Source: Chloroflexota bacterium
Lineage (GTDB): Bacteria; Chloroflexota; Dehalococcoidia; DSTF01; JACRBR01
Direction: 5' to 3'
DNA: 49,982 bases
Assembly: GCA_028872875.1 (NCBI GenBank)
Contig: JAGWOC010000001.1
Coordinates: 1 to 49,982 of the forward strand
The notes below the pieces were generated by a model, which worked only from the letters and a program-made list of their open reading frames with translations, ran no database searches and was not told where the DNA came from. A program made the translations under genes and the position numbers. This document shows, piece by piece, positions 32,123-40,686 of this stretch (position 1 is the first letter of the stretch; every line of letters starts with the position of its first letter).

Positions 32123-34039
32123 ATGACCTCCCCGCGCTGGGCTGGCTTCCGGGCGACGCTCCGGCTCGCGCCGCTGGTCCTGCTCGATGCCGCCGTCGTC
32201 ATCGCCGCCTACGCGGCCGCGCTCGCCCTGCGCTTCGATGGCAACGTGCCAGACCGGTCGATCCAGTTCTTCACCTACGCCGCGCCGGCCATCGCCGCCG
32301 CGTACGTGCTCGGTAACGTCCTCTTCCGCATCTACCGCACATCGTGGAAGTACGCCGGCATCGTCGATGCGTTCAACCTCGCCCTCTCGATCGGCGTCGT
32401 GTCGATCTTCCTCTTCGCCATCAACGCCTTCCTGAGCCCGCGCGACATCCCGTTGACGGTGAACGTCGTGGCGCCGGCGCTGATCCTGATCGCGATGGGC
32501 GGCATCAAGTTCTGGCCGCGGCTGTGGGCCTCGCGCAACCCGTTCTCGGGCTACGACATCGGCGTCAAGAACGTGCTGATCGTCGGCGCCGGCCACACCG
32601 GCCAGCTCCTGGCGCGGGAGTTCCTCCAGAATCCGCAGTGGCAGTACCGGCCCGTCGGCTTCATCGATGACGACCGGCGCCTTCGTGGCGTCCGCATCCA
32701 CGCCGTTACGGTGCGCGGCGGCCGGCACGATATCCCCGAGGTGTGCCGCAGCCGTCGCGTCGACCTGATCGCGCTGGCCATCCCGTCCGCCGGCGGCGCC
32801 GTGATCCGCGAGGTCGTGGGGATCTGCCAGACCGCCGGCGTGCCCGTCCGCACCGTACCGGGGCTGCGCGACCTCGTGCGCGACGCGCCGGCGGCCGCAC
32901 AGCTCCGCGAGGTGACCGTCGACGACCTGCTCGGGCGCGCGCAGGTGGACATCGACGCGGAGATGTGCGCGGCGACGCTGCACGGCAAGTCCGTGCTGAT
33001 CACGGGCGCCGCGGGCTATATCGCCGCCGAGCTGGCGCGCCAGGTGATGGCGTTCGGCCCTGCCGCCCTGCACCTGCTCGATGTCAACGAGACCGGCCTG
33101 TACGACCTCCAGCGCGACCTCGAGTCCGACGAGTCGGCGGCAGACATCCGCATCTGGCTCTGCGATGTCTCCAGGCGCAGGCAGGTCGACGCGGTGATGG
33201 CGCAGGCGCGCCCGCACGTCGTGTTTCACGCGGCGGCGTACAAGCACATCCCGGTGATGGAAGACCACCCCGACGCCGCGCTGCGCGTCAACGTCGTCGG
33301 CACCCTCAACGTCTTCGCCGGCGCGAGCGACGCGGGAGCGCGCAAGGTCGTCTTCGTCTCGACCGACAAGGCGGTGAACCCGGACAACGTGTACGGCGCG
33401 ACGAAGCGCATCGGCGAGCTGCTCGTCACCGCGCTCGGGAAGGACAGCGACACCACCTTCGCGGCCGTGCGCTTCGGCAACGTGATGGGCAGCCGCGGCA
33501 GCGTCGTGCCGCTCTTCCTGCGGCAGATCGAGCGCGGCGGCCCGGTGCTCCTCACCGACCCGGAGACCACGCGCTACTACATGTCGGTCGATGAGGCGGC
33601 GGCGCTCGTCATCCAGGCCGCCTCGTTCGCGGACCAGGGCCAGATCTTCCTGCTCGACATGGGCGAGAAGATCCGGACGGCTGACCTCGCGGAGAAGATG
33701 ATCCGGCTCAAGGGACTGGTGCCCGGGCGCGATATCCAGGTCGTCTACACCGGCATGCGTCCCGGCGAGAAGCTGCACGAGGAGCTCGTCGGCGCGTCCG
33801 AGAAGCTGCTCCACACCCACCACCCCAAGATCTATCTGACCGAAGGGCGCACGACGGTGGCGCACGAGGAGCTCGTCGGCAAGATCAACGAGCTCGCGAA
33901 CAACCTGCCACGCTCGCGCGAGGAGATCGCCGCGCGCCTCCACGCCCTGGCCCGCATCGACCTCCGCGACAGGGGCGAGGAGCCGGCGCCGCGCCGCGCG
34001 GACATCGATGCCGGCAGGCGCCCTGATCCCGGCACATGA
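32123..34039 (+). CDS. membrane UDP-sugar 4,6-dehydratase (PglF/CapD-like)
   Basis: This 638-residue protein has four N-terminal membrane segments (about 10-110), a first Rossmann domain (KNVLIVGAGHTGQLLAREF), and a C-terminal SDR dehydratase domain. The NAD motif there is ITGAAGYIAAELARQ (last Gly replaced by Ala), with STDKAVNPDNVYGATKRIGEL and RFGNVMGSRGSVVPLF. PglF/WbpM enzymes have Met in place of the SDR Tyr; here the canonical Tyr is kept (NVYGATK). It should make the 4-keto-6-deoxy sugar used by the aminotransferase. ATG 32123 was chosen for its GGTGG site and because it begins just before the first membrane segment; GTG 32069 and ATG 32081 are alternatives. Confidence 0.9.
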   Translation: MTSPRWAGFRATLRLAPLVLLDAAVVIAAYAAALALRFDGNVPDRSIQFFTYAAPAIAAAYVLGNVLFRIYRTSWKYAGIVDAFNLALSIGVVSIFLFAINAFLSPRDIPLTVNVVAPALILIAMGGIKFWPRLWASRNPFSGYDIGVKNVLIVGAGHTGQLLAREFLQNPQWQYRPVGFIDDDRRLRGVRIHAVTVRGGRHDIPEVCRSRRVDLIALAIPSAGGAVIREVVGICQTAGVPVRTVPGLRDLVRDAPAAAQLREVTVDDLLGRAQVDIDAEMCAATLHGKSVLITGAAGYIAAELARQVMAFGPAALHLLDVNETGLYDLQRDLESDESAADIRIWLCDVSRRRQVDAVMAQARPHVVFHAAAYKHIPVMEDHPDAALRVNVVGTLNVFAGASDAGARKVVFVSTDKAVNPDNVYGATKRIGELLVTALGKDSDTTFAAVRFGNVMGSRGSVVPLFLRQIERGGPVLLTDPETTRYYMSVDEAAALVIQAASFADQGQIFLLDMGEKIRTADLAEKMIRLKGLVPGRDIQVVYTGMRPGEKLHEELVGASEKLLHTHHPKIYLTEGRTTVAHEELVGKINELANNLPRSREEIAARLHALARIDLRDRGEEPAPRRADIDAGRRPDPGT

Positions 34040-34127
34040 TCCACCGCTGCCATCCGGGAGTTAGCGGTACCCGTGCGTGCGCTCCGGCCGACGCTCGCCG
34101 CGCGTGCGCAGCGTCGCGCTCCCACCC

Positions 34128-35255
34128 ATGAAGCTCCTCACCGTCGTCGGCGCGCGCCCGCAGTTCATCAAGGCCGCCGCGTTCTCGCGCGTCGCCCGGC
34201 GCCGGCACACCGAGGTGCTGGTCCACACCGGCCAGCACTACGACGCGGCGATGTCGGACGTGTTCTTCGACGAGCTGGGCCTGCCGCGCCCCGACCATCA
34301 CCTGGGCGTCGGCTCCGGCCCGCACGGCCGCCAGACGGCGCGGATGCTCGAACGCCTCGAGGACGTGATGCGCCGCGAAGCGCCGGACGCCGTCGTCGTC
34401 TACGGCGACACCAACAGCACGCTCGCGGGCGCGCTGGCGGCGGCCAAGCTCGGCATCCCGGTCGCGCACGTCGAGGCGGGTCTGCGCAGCTTCGTGCGCG
34501 ACATGCCGGAGGAGGTCAACCGCATCGTCGCCGACAGCGTCTCGGCGTACCTCTTCGCGCCAACGCAGACCGCCGTCGACAACCTGCTGCGAGAAGGCCA
34601 TGCGCTCACGGTCCCATCGCTCGATGCGCCGCCTCCACCCTCCACCCTCCACCCTCCCTCCGCCGGGGCCGCCGGCGGCCGCATCTACCTGACCGGCGAC
34701 ATCATGTACGACGCGCTGCTCTCGCACGCCCCGCTCGCCGCGACGCACTCGCGCGTCCTCGACGAGCTGGCGCTGCGCCCGGGCGGCTACGCGCTCGCCA
34801 CCGTGCACCGCGCTGCCAACACCGACGACGCCGCGCGCCTCGAGCGGATCGTCGACGCGCTGGCGATGCTCCGGGAGCCCGTCGTGCTGCCGGTGCACCC
34901 GCGCACCCGCGCCGCGCTCGCCCACACGGACATCGAGGTCGATGCGGCCGTGCGCGTCATCGACCCGGTCGGCTACCTCGACATGCTCGCGCTGCAGCAG
35001 CACGCGCGGATCGTGCTGACCGACTCCGGCGGCGTCCAGAAGGAGGCGTACCTCCTCGGCGTGCCGTGCGTCACGCTGCGCGACGAGACCGAGTGGGTGG
35101 AGACGCTCGCAGGCGGCTGGAACGTGCTCGCCGGCGCCGACCCCGAGCGTATACTGGCTGCGGCGCGCCGCGCGCGGCCAGCGGGCGAGCCGCCGCCCGT
35201 CTTCGGCGACGGCCACGCCGCCGAGCGCATGGTGGAGGCCCTGGAATCAGCATGA
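34128..35255 (+). CDS. wecB: UDP-N-acetylglucosamine 2-epimerase (non-hydrolysing), with an unusual insertion
   Basis: This 375-residue GT-B-like epimerase converts UDP-GlcNAc to UDP-ManNAc. Family motifs are LLTVVGARPQFIKAA, VHTGQHYDAAMSD, VYGDTNSTLAGALAA, VAHVEAGLRSFVRDMPEEVNR, LATVHRAANTDD and LTDSGGVQKEAYLLGVPCVTLRDETEW. Between NLLREGHA and RIYLTGDIMYDAL there is an extra stretch of about 25 residues rich in Pro and Ser, part of it encoded by a heptad tract (34631-34658). It lies in the linker before the second domain and may be tolerated as a loop. The ATG at 34128 matches the family start. Its stop overlaps the next start (ATGA). Confidence 0.92.
   Translation: MKLLTVVGARPQFIKAAAFSRVARRRHTEVLVHTGQHYDAAMSDVFFDELGLPRPDHHLGVGSGPHGRQTARMLERLEDVMRREAPDAVVVYGDTNSTLAGALAAAKLGIPVAHVEAGLRSFVRDMPEEVNRIVADSVSAYLFAPTQTAVDNLLREGHALTVPSLDAPPPPSTLHPPSAGAAGGRIYLTGDIMYDALLSHAPLAATHSRVLDELALRPGGYALATVHRAANTDDAARLERIVDALAMLREPVVLPVHPRTRAALAHTDIEVDAAVRVIDPVGYLDMLALQQHARIVLTDSGGVQKEAYLLGVPCVTLRDETEWVETLAGGWNVLAGADPERILAAARRARPAGEPPPVFGDGHAAERMVEALESA
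34631..34658 (+). repeat. heptad tract inside wecB
   Basis: Units GCCTCCA, CCCTCCA, CCCTCCA and CCCTCCC lie inside the coding sequence and encode part of PPPPSTLHPPS. Three heptads equal 21 nt, so tracts of such length keep the reading frame. A GC palindrome (GGCCGCCGGCGGCC, about 34667-34680) follows directly. Confidence 0.8.
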
Positions 35256-35824
35256 TCCACCCGACCGCCGACGTCTCGCCTCACGCGCAGATCGGCGAGC
35301 GCACGCGCATCTGGCACGAAGCGCAGGTGCGCGAGCGGGCGCGCGTCGGCGCCGACTGCATCCTCGGCAAGGGCGTCTACATCGGCGAGGACGTCGTCGT
35401 CGGAGACCGCTGCAAGATCGAGAATCGCGCCTCGCTCTTCCACGGCGTCACGCTCGAGGACGGCGTCTTCATCGGCCCGCACGCCGTCTTCGCCAACGAC
35501 CGCTTCCCGCGCGCCATCAACCCCGACGGTTCGCTCAAGACCGCGGCGGACTGGACGGTCGAGCGCTCGCTGGTGCGCCACGGCGCCTCGGTGGGCGCCG
35601 GCGCCGTCGTGCTGCCGGGCGTCAGCATCGGCGCCTGGGCGCTGGTCGGTGCCGGCTCGGTCGTGACCGCCGACGTGCCCGAGCAGGCCATCGTGCGCGG
35701 CAACCCGGCGCGCCTCGCCGGCTGGGCATGCGTCTGCGGCCGCCCTCTGCGGCGCGCCGGGGCGCACATGTACCACTGCGACCGCTGCGACCGCCCGTTC
35801 CACCTGCCCGACCTCACAGAGTGA
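35252..35824 (+). CDS. WbpD-like hexapeptide N-acetyltransferase with C-terminal zinc ribbon
   Basis: This 190-residue left-handed beta-helix enzyme has hexapeptide turns (IHPTADVSPHAQIGERTRIW; ILGKGVYIGEDVVVGDRCKI; VGAGAVVLPGVSIGAWALVGAGSVV) and GNPARLAG near the end. It resembles UDP-2-acetamido-3-amino-sugar N-acetyltransferases (WbpD). After the helix an extra 40 residues carry C-x-C and C-x2-C (CVCGRP, HCDRCDRPF), a likely zinc ribbon that the core family often lacks. It uses acetyl-CoA to acetylate an amino-sugar, presumably the aminotransferase product. It is coupled to wecB by an ATGA overlap. Confidence 0.88.
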   Translation: MIHPTADVSPHAQIGERTRIWHEAQVRERARVGADCILGKGVYIGEDVVVGDRCKIENRASLFHGVTLEDGVFIGPHAVFANDRFPRAINPDGSLKTAADWTVERSLVRHGASVGAGAVVLPGVSIGAWALVGAGSVVTADVPEQAIVRGNPARLAGWACVCGRPLRRAGAHMYHCDRCDRPFHLPDLTE

Positions 35825-35864
35825 CCTCCGCGCCGCGCGCGCCAGCGCGGCCCCCTCGCCCCGC

Positions 35865-35948
35865 GCTCGTCTTGCTCGTTGTTCGCCGTTGTCTGTTCCT
35901 GGTTCTCTGTTCTTTGTTCTCTGCCGTCTCTCGTCTGTCGTCTGCCGC
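35865..35948. repeat. long heptad tract (CTGTTCT type)
   Basis: Twelve consecutive 7-nt units with consensus (C/T)TGTTCT run without a phase break: TTGCTCG, TTGTTCG, CTGTTCC, CTGTTCT, TTGTTCT, CTGCCGT, CTGTCGT and others. It is markedly T-rich in a 70% GC genome. It is the main content of the 324-nt gap between the acetyltransferase and amtB, with the GlnR-like boxes at 36030-36067 and the amtB ribosome site making up the rest. Confidence 0.9.
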
Positions 35949-36029
35949 CCCCCGTATCAACCTGCCAGGATCGATGCACGCCCAGTCGCGGGCCGCACCA
36001 CCGCCCGTGCTCCGTGAGGCTTTCTCAAC

Positions 36030-36067
36030 GAAATGTGGACGTAACGCCGCCGTCACGGCTCCGTAAC
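36030..36067 (+). promoter_or_regulatory. GlnR-like box array upstream of amtB
   Basis: GAAAT (36030-36034), GTAAC (36041-36045), GTCAC (36052-36056) and GTAAC (36063-36067) are each separated by exactly 6 nt. This 5+6 pattern over four sites matches the actinobacterial GlnR arrangement gTnAC-n6-GaAAC-n6-gTnAC-n6-GaAAC, though the second-type sites are imperfect. It ends 81 nt before the amtB ATG. The likely binder is the atypical OmpR-type regulator encoded at 38393 in this operon. Confidence 0.7.
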
Positions 36068-36148
36068 GTGCGGCCGCGAGCATGTCGCACAAGACGCACG
36101 GCGGCCACGGACGCGCCGGGGCGGTGCGGTGATCGGAGGAGGAGCATC

Positions 36149-37879
36149 ATGGGCGGGTCAAGATTCTCTGGATTGCAGAAGCTGGTGGCGCTGTCGCTGA
36201 TCACGCTGATCGCGATCTTCGTCGCGGCGAAGTTCGCGCACGGCGATGCCAGCGGCACGAGCACAGGTGTCGCATCCGATGCCGCGACGTTCTCAGGCAA
36301 CGGCGGCACGGCCTTCACCGACCCGAACTGCGCATTGAACGCCTCGCCCGCGCCGGCGGACACGGGTGCGGCCGTGCAATCGTGCGCGAAACAGGACCCC
36401 GGCCAACTGGCGACGGCGGTCGGCCACAATAAGGTCGGCATCAACTTCACGTGGACGCTGATCATGGGCTCGTTCGTGCTCTTCATGCAGGCGGGATTCG
36501 CGCTCCTCACCACAGGCCTCACGCGCGCCAAGAATGCCGGGCACATGATGATGCTCAACTTCGGCGCGTTCGTGATCGCGTTCATCGGCTACTGGGCGAT
36601 CGGCTTCGCCTTCCAGTTCGGGGGCGCCGCGATCAACGCGGCACCGGGCAACCTCGGCGGCGCGATGGTGCTGGGCCACCTGATCCACGTCAGCAGCACC
36701 CACTGGGGCCTGTTCGGCGCGAGCGGCTTCTTCCTGCAATCCGGCCACACGTACGACGTGGGCGCCCTTGCGCTCTTCTTCTTCGAAGTGGTCTTCATGG
36801 AGACGGCTGGCTACATCATCGTCGGCGCCATCGCCGAGCGCATCAACTTCAAGACGTTCATCCTCGCCGAGCTGCTGATCGGCGGCATCGTCTACCCCAT
36901 CTACGGCAACTGGGTCTGGGGAGGCGGCTGGCTCTCGCAGATCGGCAACACGCTGAACATGGGGCATGGCGCCGTCGACTTCGCGGGCTCCGGCGTCGTC
37001 CACGCGACCGGCGGCTGGGCCGCGCTGGCGCTCGCCGTCTTGCTCGGGCCACGCATCGGCAAGTTCAACGAAGACGGCTCGCCCAACGCCATCCCGGGGC
37101 ATAGCCTGCCGTTCGTTGTGACGGGCACGTTCATCCTCCTCTTCGGCTGGATGGGCTTCAACCCCGGCTCGACGCTCGGCGCGACGGACCTGCGCGTCTC
37201 GGTGATCATCGTCAACACCGTCACCGCCTCGGTCTTCGGCGCCGCTGCGGCGATGGCCTTCACAGCGTGGGTCTACGGCAAGCCGGACATCTCGATGGCG
37301 TGCAACGGCATGCTCGCGGGCCTCGTGGCGATCACCGCCCCCTGCGCCTTCGTCTCGCCGTGGGCGGCCGCGCTGATCGGCTTCATCGCCGGCTTCATCG
37401 TCTGCGGCGGCGTCTGGTTCTTCGACCACGTCGCGCACATCGACGACCCCTGCGGCGCGGTGTCGGTACACGGTCTGAACGGCGCCTGGGGCGTCATCGC
37501 GCTCGGCCTCTTCGCGGATGGCACCTACGGTGCGGGCTGGAACGGCATCAGCGGCAATGTCACCGGGCTCTTCTACGGCGACGCGGGCCAGCTCGGCGCG
37601 CAGCTCGTCAGCGTGGCCGTGTGCTTCGCCTGGGGCTTCGGCGTCACCGCGACGCTGTTCGGCGTGTACAAGCTCTTCACGTCGATGCGCGTGTCGCCGG
37701 AGGCCGAGATCCGCGGGCTCGACGTGCCCGAGTTCGGCGTGCCGGGGTACGCGGGGTTCGTCATGGAGCGCGAGCTGCATGGCGCCATCCCGGCGGAGCT
37801 GCTGCGCGAAGCGGGCCTGGCGCCCGTGCCGGCGCCGAAGCCGAGCCTCGGCGGCGCACCCGCCGGCGGCGGCGGATGA
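36149..37879 (+). CDS. amtB: ammonium transporter
   Basis: This 576-residue Amt/MEP protein has a signal-like first segment (LQKLVALSLITLIAIFVAAKFA), a roughly 60-residue exported extension with two Cys, then 11 membrane segments. Pore residues are recognisable: the first conserved His in VVHATGGWAALAL and the second in VHGLNGAWGVIALG; ETAGYIIVGAIAERINFKTF is the family's central motif. The C-terminal tail is longer than usual (about 60 residues, Pro/Ala/Gly-rich). GGAGGAGGAG precedes the ATG. The linked glnK should block the channel in high nitrogen. Preceded by GTAAC boxes. Confidence 0.95.
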   Translation: MGGSRFSGLQKLVALSLITLIAIFVAAKFAHGDASGTSTGVASDAATFSGNGGTAFTDPNCALNASPAPADTGAAVQSCAKQDPGQLATAVGHNKVGINFTWTLIMGSFVLFMQAGFALLTTGLTRAKNAGHMMMLNFGAFVIAFIGYWAIGFAFQFGGAAINAAPGNLGGAMVLGHLIHVSSTHWGLFGASGFFLQSGHTYDVGALALFFFEVVFMETAGYIIVGAIAERINFKTFILAELLIGGIVYPIYGNWVWGGGWLSQIGNTLNMGHGAVDFAGSGVVHATGGWAALALAVLLGPRIGKFNEDGSPNAIPGHSLPFVVTGTFILLFGWMGFNPGSTLGATDLRVSVIIVNTVTASVFGAAAAMAFTAWVYGKPDISMACNGMLAGLVAITAPCAFVSPWAAALIGFIAGFIVCGGVWFFDHVAHIDDPCGAVSVHGLNGAWGVIALGLFADGTYGAGWNGISGNVTGLFYGDAGQLGAQLVSVAVCFAWGFGVTATLFGVYKLFTSMRVSPEAEIRGLDVPEFGVPGYAGFVMERELHGAIPAELLREAGLAPVPAPKPSLGGAPAGGGG

Positions 37880-37920
37880 CGGCAGGACCGCGGGCGTCCG
37901 GCAAGGACGTCCGCAACCTG

Positions 37921-37966
37921 GGCGGGGGCAGCCCTCTCCTCCCCTGGATCGGAGGCTGCCCCCGCC
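37921..37966 (+). promoter_or_regulatory. hairpin between amtB and glnK
   Basis: GGCGGGGGCAGCC (37921-37933) pairs perfectly with GGCTGCCCCCGCC (37954-37966) around a 20-nt C/T-rich loop. There is no T-run after it. In a co-transcribed operon it may partly terminate or protect the mRNA end and so set the amtB to glnK ratio. This is inference. Confidence 0.6.
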
Positions 37967-38035
37967 ATCACCCCGACCGCGGAAGTCGGGCAGGCAGCGA
38001 TGATGAGGGCGGCCGGCGCCGCCCGGGAGGGTTTC

Positions 38036-38374
38036 GTGCAGAAGATTGAAGCGATCGTCCGCGAGGAACGGCTGCCGATCGTGCTGGCGGCGCTCGGCGA
38101 GCATGGTTACGGCGGCATCACGATGACGCAGGTACGCGGGCACGGCAGGCAGCGCGGCGTCACGGAACAGTGGCGCGGCAACGAGTACCGCGTCGACTTC
38201 CTGCCCAAGATCAAGATCGAGATGATCGTCGCGGACAACGTCGCCGACAGCGTCATCAACACGATCTGCGAGAACGCGCGGACCGGCGCCGTCGGCGACG
38301 GCAAGATCTGGGCGACGCCCGTCACCAGGGTCGTCCGCGTCCGCACAGGCGAGGTCGGCGAAGCCGCAATCTAG
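38036..38374 (+). CDS. glnK: nitrogen regulatory protein P-II
   Basis: This 112-residue PII protein senses 2-oxoglutarate, ATP and ADP and binds AmtB. The T-loop is intact: EQWRGNEYRVDFLPKIKIEM, with the Tyr of NEYRV at the uridylylation position, while the earlier Tyr of E. coli GlnB (ELY) is Trp here. The C-terminal signature is NARTGAVGDGKIWATPVTRVVRVRTGE. GTG 38036 is chosen because QKIEAIVRE is the family start and GGGAGG lies 6 nt upstream; an ATG at 38000 adds an unrelated leader. It lies between amtB and the regulator gene. Confidence 0.95.
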   Translation: MQKIEAIVREERLPIVLAALGEHGYGGITMTQVRGHGRQRGVTEQWRGNEYRVDFLPKIKIEMIVADNVADSVINTICENARTGAVGDGKIWATPVTRVVRVRTGEVGEAAI

Positions 38375-38392
38375 GCCGCGGAGGGGGAGACC

Positions 38393-39154
38393 ATGCGCTA
38401 CTTGATGGCCTGTGGCGGCGACCCGGAGGCCGAGCGCCTCCGCGACAGCCTCGCGCGCCGGCCGGCGGACCGCGTGCTCGACGTCGGCATCCTCCGCGAC
38501 CGCATCGTCCGCGAGGTCATCGAGTTCCGGCCGGACGTGGTGATCGTGCGGTTACCGCAGGGAGAGCCGTCGCCGACGCTGCGGCGCCTGCTCGACATCG
38601 CGGCCTTCGGCCGCCGCCCGGTGATCACGCTCGCCACCTCGGAGGAGCTGGAGCGCTGGACCCCTCCCTGGGCGCGCGACGTGTGCCTCGCCCCGTTTAC
38701 ACTGGACCGCGTCCGGCGTGTCGCCGCGACGCTGTTGCCGCTGGGCGCCCGATGGGAGGGCGAGCCGCTCGTCCTCCGGTGCGGCGACGTCGAGCTGAGC
38801 GAGGACGCGCGCTCTGTCCGCGTCGCCGGCGGCCCGGTCGTCCTGACGTTCTCCGAGTTCGAGGTGCTCGATGCGCTCATGCGGCGGCCAGGCATCGCCG
38901 TACCGCGCGCCCAGCTCATGATGCCGGGGCGGGGTGCCGGCGCCGCCGACCACTCGCGGGCCATCGACGTCTACATCCGCCGCATCCGCCACAAGCTCCG
39001 GGCTGCCGCGGCGTTCTCGATCGAGACCGTGCCCGGCGTCGGCTATCGCTGCGTCTCGTGTGAACGCGACGAAGCTGCAATGCTCAAGACGCCGATCGGG
39101 GCCGGGCAAGCGGGCCGCCCCGGTCAGGAGCGGCACCTGGCGATCCCGTTCTAG
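38393..39154 (+). CDS. atypical OmpR-type regulator, GlnR-like
   Basis: This 253-residue protein has a degenerate receiver domain (1-115) and a winged-helix DNA-binding domain (about 125-225: [38 protein letters not shown]). The phosphorylation Asp is missing: the strand reads VVIVRLPQG where receivers have D, and the conserved Lys is Ala (LAPF). Actinobacterial GlnR is a comparable OmpR-type protein that works without a kinase. Sitting between glnK and glnA, and with GTAAC boxes upstream of amtB and glnII, it is the likely nitrogen regulator. Its TAG overlaps the possible early GTG of glnA by one base. Confidence 0.85.
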   Translation: MRYLMACGGDPEAERLRDSLARRPADRVLDVGILRDRIVREVIEFRPDVVIVRLPQGEPSPTLRRLLDIAAFGRRPVITLATSEELERWTPPWARDVCLAPFTLDRVRRVAATLLPLGARWEGEPLVLRCGDVELSEDARSVRVAGGPVVLTFSEFEVLDALMRRPGIAVPRAQLMMPGRGAGAADHSRAIDVYIRRIRHKLRAAAAFSIETVPGVGYRCVSCERDEAAMLKTPIGAGQAGRPGQERHLAIPF

Positions 39155-39171
39155 TGCTAAAGGAACAATCC

Positions 39172-40584
39172 GTGACAAAAGAACAGCTCGCCCAGTTGAT
39201 CAAGGACCGCAACATCCGCATCGTCGACCTCAAGTTCGTCGACCTGCCGGGGTTGTGGCAGCACTTCACCGTGCCCGTCGCCGAGGTCGACGACAACATC
39301 TGGATCCACGGCCTCGGCTTCGATGGGTCGAGCATCCGCGGCTTCCAGAAGATCGAAGAGTCGGACATGCTCATCGTGCCCGACATCAATACCGCAGTCC
39401 TCGACCCGGCGACCGAGCAGACGACCATCTCGCTCGTGTGCGACATCGTCGACCCGATCACGAAGAAGCCCTACTCGCGTGACCCGCGTGCGATCGCGAA
39501 AAAGGCGGAGGCGTACCTCAAGTCCACCGGCCAGTTCGACACGAGCTACTGGGGCCCCGAGGCCGAGTTCTTCATCTTCGACGACGTGCGCTTCGACCAG
39601 AACGCCCACTCCGGCTACTACTTCATCGACTCCGTCGAGGGGGCGTGGAACAGCGGCAACGGCGAAGGCACCAACGCCGGCTACACCATCCCGCACAAGC
39701 AGGGGTACTTTCCCGTCGCACCGTACGACACGCTGATGGACATCCGCACCGAGATGGTCCTGGCGATGAAGGACGTCGGCATCGACGTCGAGGCCCACCA
39801 CCACGAGGTGGCGACGGCCGGCCAGTGCGAGATCGACATGCGCTTCGACACGCTGACGAAGATGGCCGACAAGCTGCTCATGTACAAGTACATCGTCAAG
39901 AACGTCGCCCGGAGGCACGGCAAGGTCGCCACCTTCATGCCGAAGCCGCTCTTCGGCGACAACGGCTCCGGCATGCACTGCCACCAGAGCCTCTGGAAGG
40001 ACGGCCAGAACACCTTCTACGACGCCAAGGGCTACGCGCTCACCAGCGAAACCTGCCGCTACTACATCGGCGGCCTGCTCTCGCACGCCCGCGCGCTGAT
40101 GGCCTTCTGCGCGCCGACGACGAACAGCTACAAGCGCCTCGTCCCCGGCTACGAGGCCCCCGTCAACCTCGTCTACTCGGCCCGCAACCGCAGCGCCGCC
40201 TGCCGCATCCCCATGATCAGCGACAACCCGAAGGCCAAGCGCATCGAGTTCCGCCCCCCGGACCCCTTGGCCAATCCCTACCTCGCGTTCCCGGCGATGC
40301 TCATGGCGGGCCTCGACGGGATCGAGAACAAGCTCGACCCCGGCGCGCCGCTCGAACGCAACACGTACGAACTGTCGGCCGAAGAGGCAGCGCAAATGCG
40401 CACGGTGCCCGGCTCGCTTGCGGAGTCGGTGCAGGCGCTCGAAGAGGACCCCGACTTCCTGCTGCGCGGCGGCGTCTTCACGCCGGACGTCATCGAGACA
40501 TGGATCGGGCTGCAGAAGGAGGCGATCGACGCCGTCCGCCTGCGCCCGCACCCGCACGAGTTCGCGCTCTACTTCGGGGCCTGA
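39172..40584 (+). CDS. glnA: type I glutamine synthetase
   Basis: This 470-residue GSI makes glutamine from glutamate and ammonia. Visible motifs are [28 protein letters not shown] (metal Glu), [47 protein letters not shown] and the adenylylation Tyr region [11 protein letters not shown]. That Tyr and the family length suggest the beta subtype, which can be adenylylated if an adenylyltransferase is present elsewhere. GTG 39172 ([11 protein letters not shown]) is chosen over GTG 39154 because AAAGGAAC lies 6 nt upstream and it matches the family start. It is the last gene of the amtB operon; a strong terminator follows. Confidence 0.96.
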   Translation: MTKEQLAQLIKDRNIRIVDLKFVDLPGLWQHFTVPVAEVDDNIWIHGLGFDGSSIRGFQKIEESDMLIVPDINTAVLDPATEQTTISLVCDIVDPITKKPYSRDPRAIAKKAEAYLKSTGQFDTSYWGPEAEFFIFDDVRFDQNAHSGYYFIDSVEGAWNSGNGEGTNAGYTIPHKQGYFPVAPYDTLMDIRTEMVLAMKDVGIDVEAHHHEVATAGQCEIDMRFDTLTKMADKLLMYKYIVKNVARRHGKVATFMPKPLFGDNGSGMHCHQSLWKDGQNTFYDAKGYALTSETCRYYIGGLLSHARALMAFCAPTTNSYKRLVPGYEAPVNLVYSARNRSAACRIPMISDNPKAKRIEFRPPDPLANPYLAFPAMLMAGLDGIENKLDPGAPLERNTYELSAEEAAQMRTVPGSLAESVQALEEDPDFLLRGGVFTPDVIETWIGLQKEAIDAVRLRPHPHEFALYFGA

Positions 40585-40614
40585 CGCGCGCCCGCCCTCT
40601 ACGCCCGCTGTGCA

Positions 40615-40648
40615 CGAAGAGAGGCGCCCGCATTGGCGCCTCTCTTCG
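40615..40648. terminator. strong intrinsic terminator after glnA
   Basis: CGAAGAGAGGCGCC (40615-40628) pairs perfectly over 14 bp with GGCGCCTCTCTTCG (40635-40648) across a 6-nt loop, followed by TCTCTCCT. It begins 31 nt after glnA and lies between convergent genes, so it may act both ways. Confidence 0.8.
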
Positions 40649-40686
40649 TCTCTCCTGGGCTCGCCGGGCACGCCTCGCGCCCGGCC

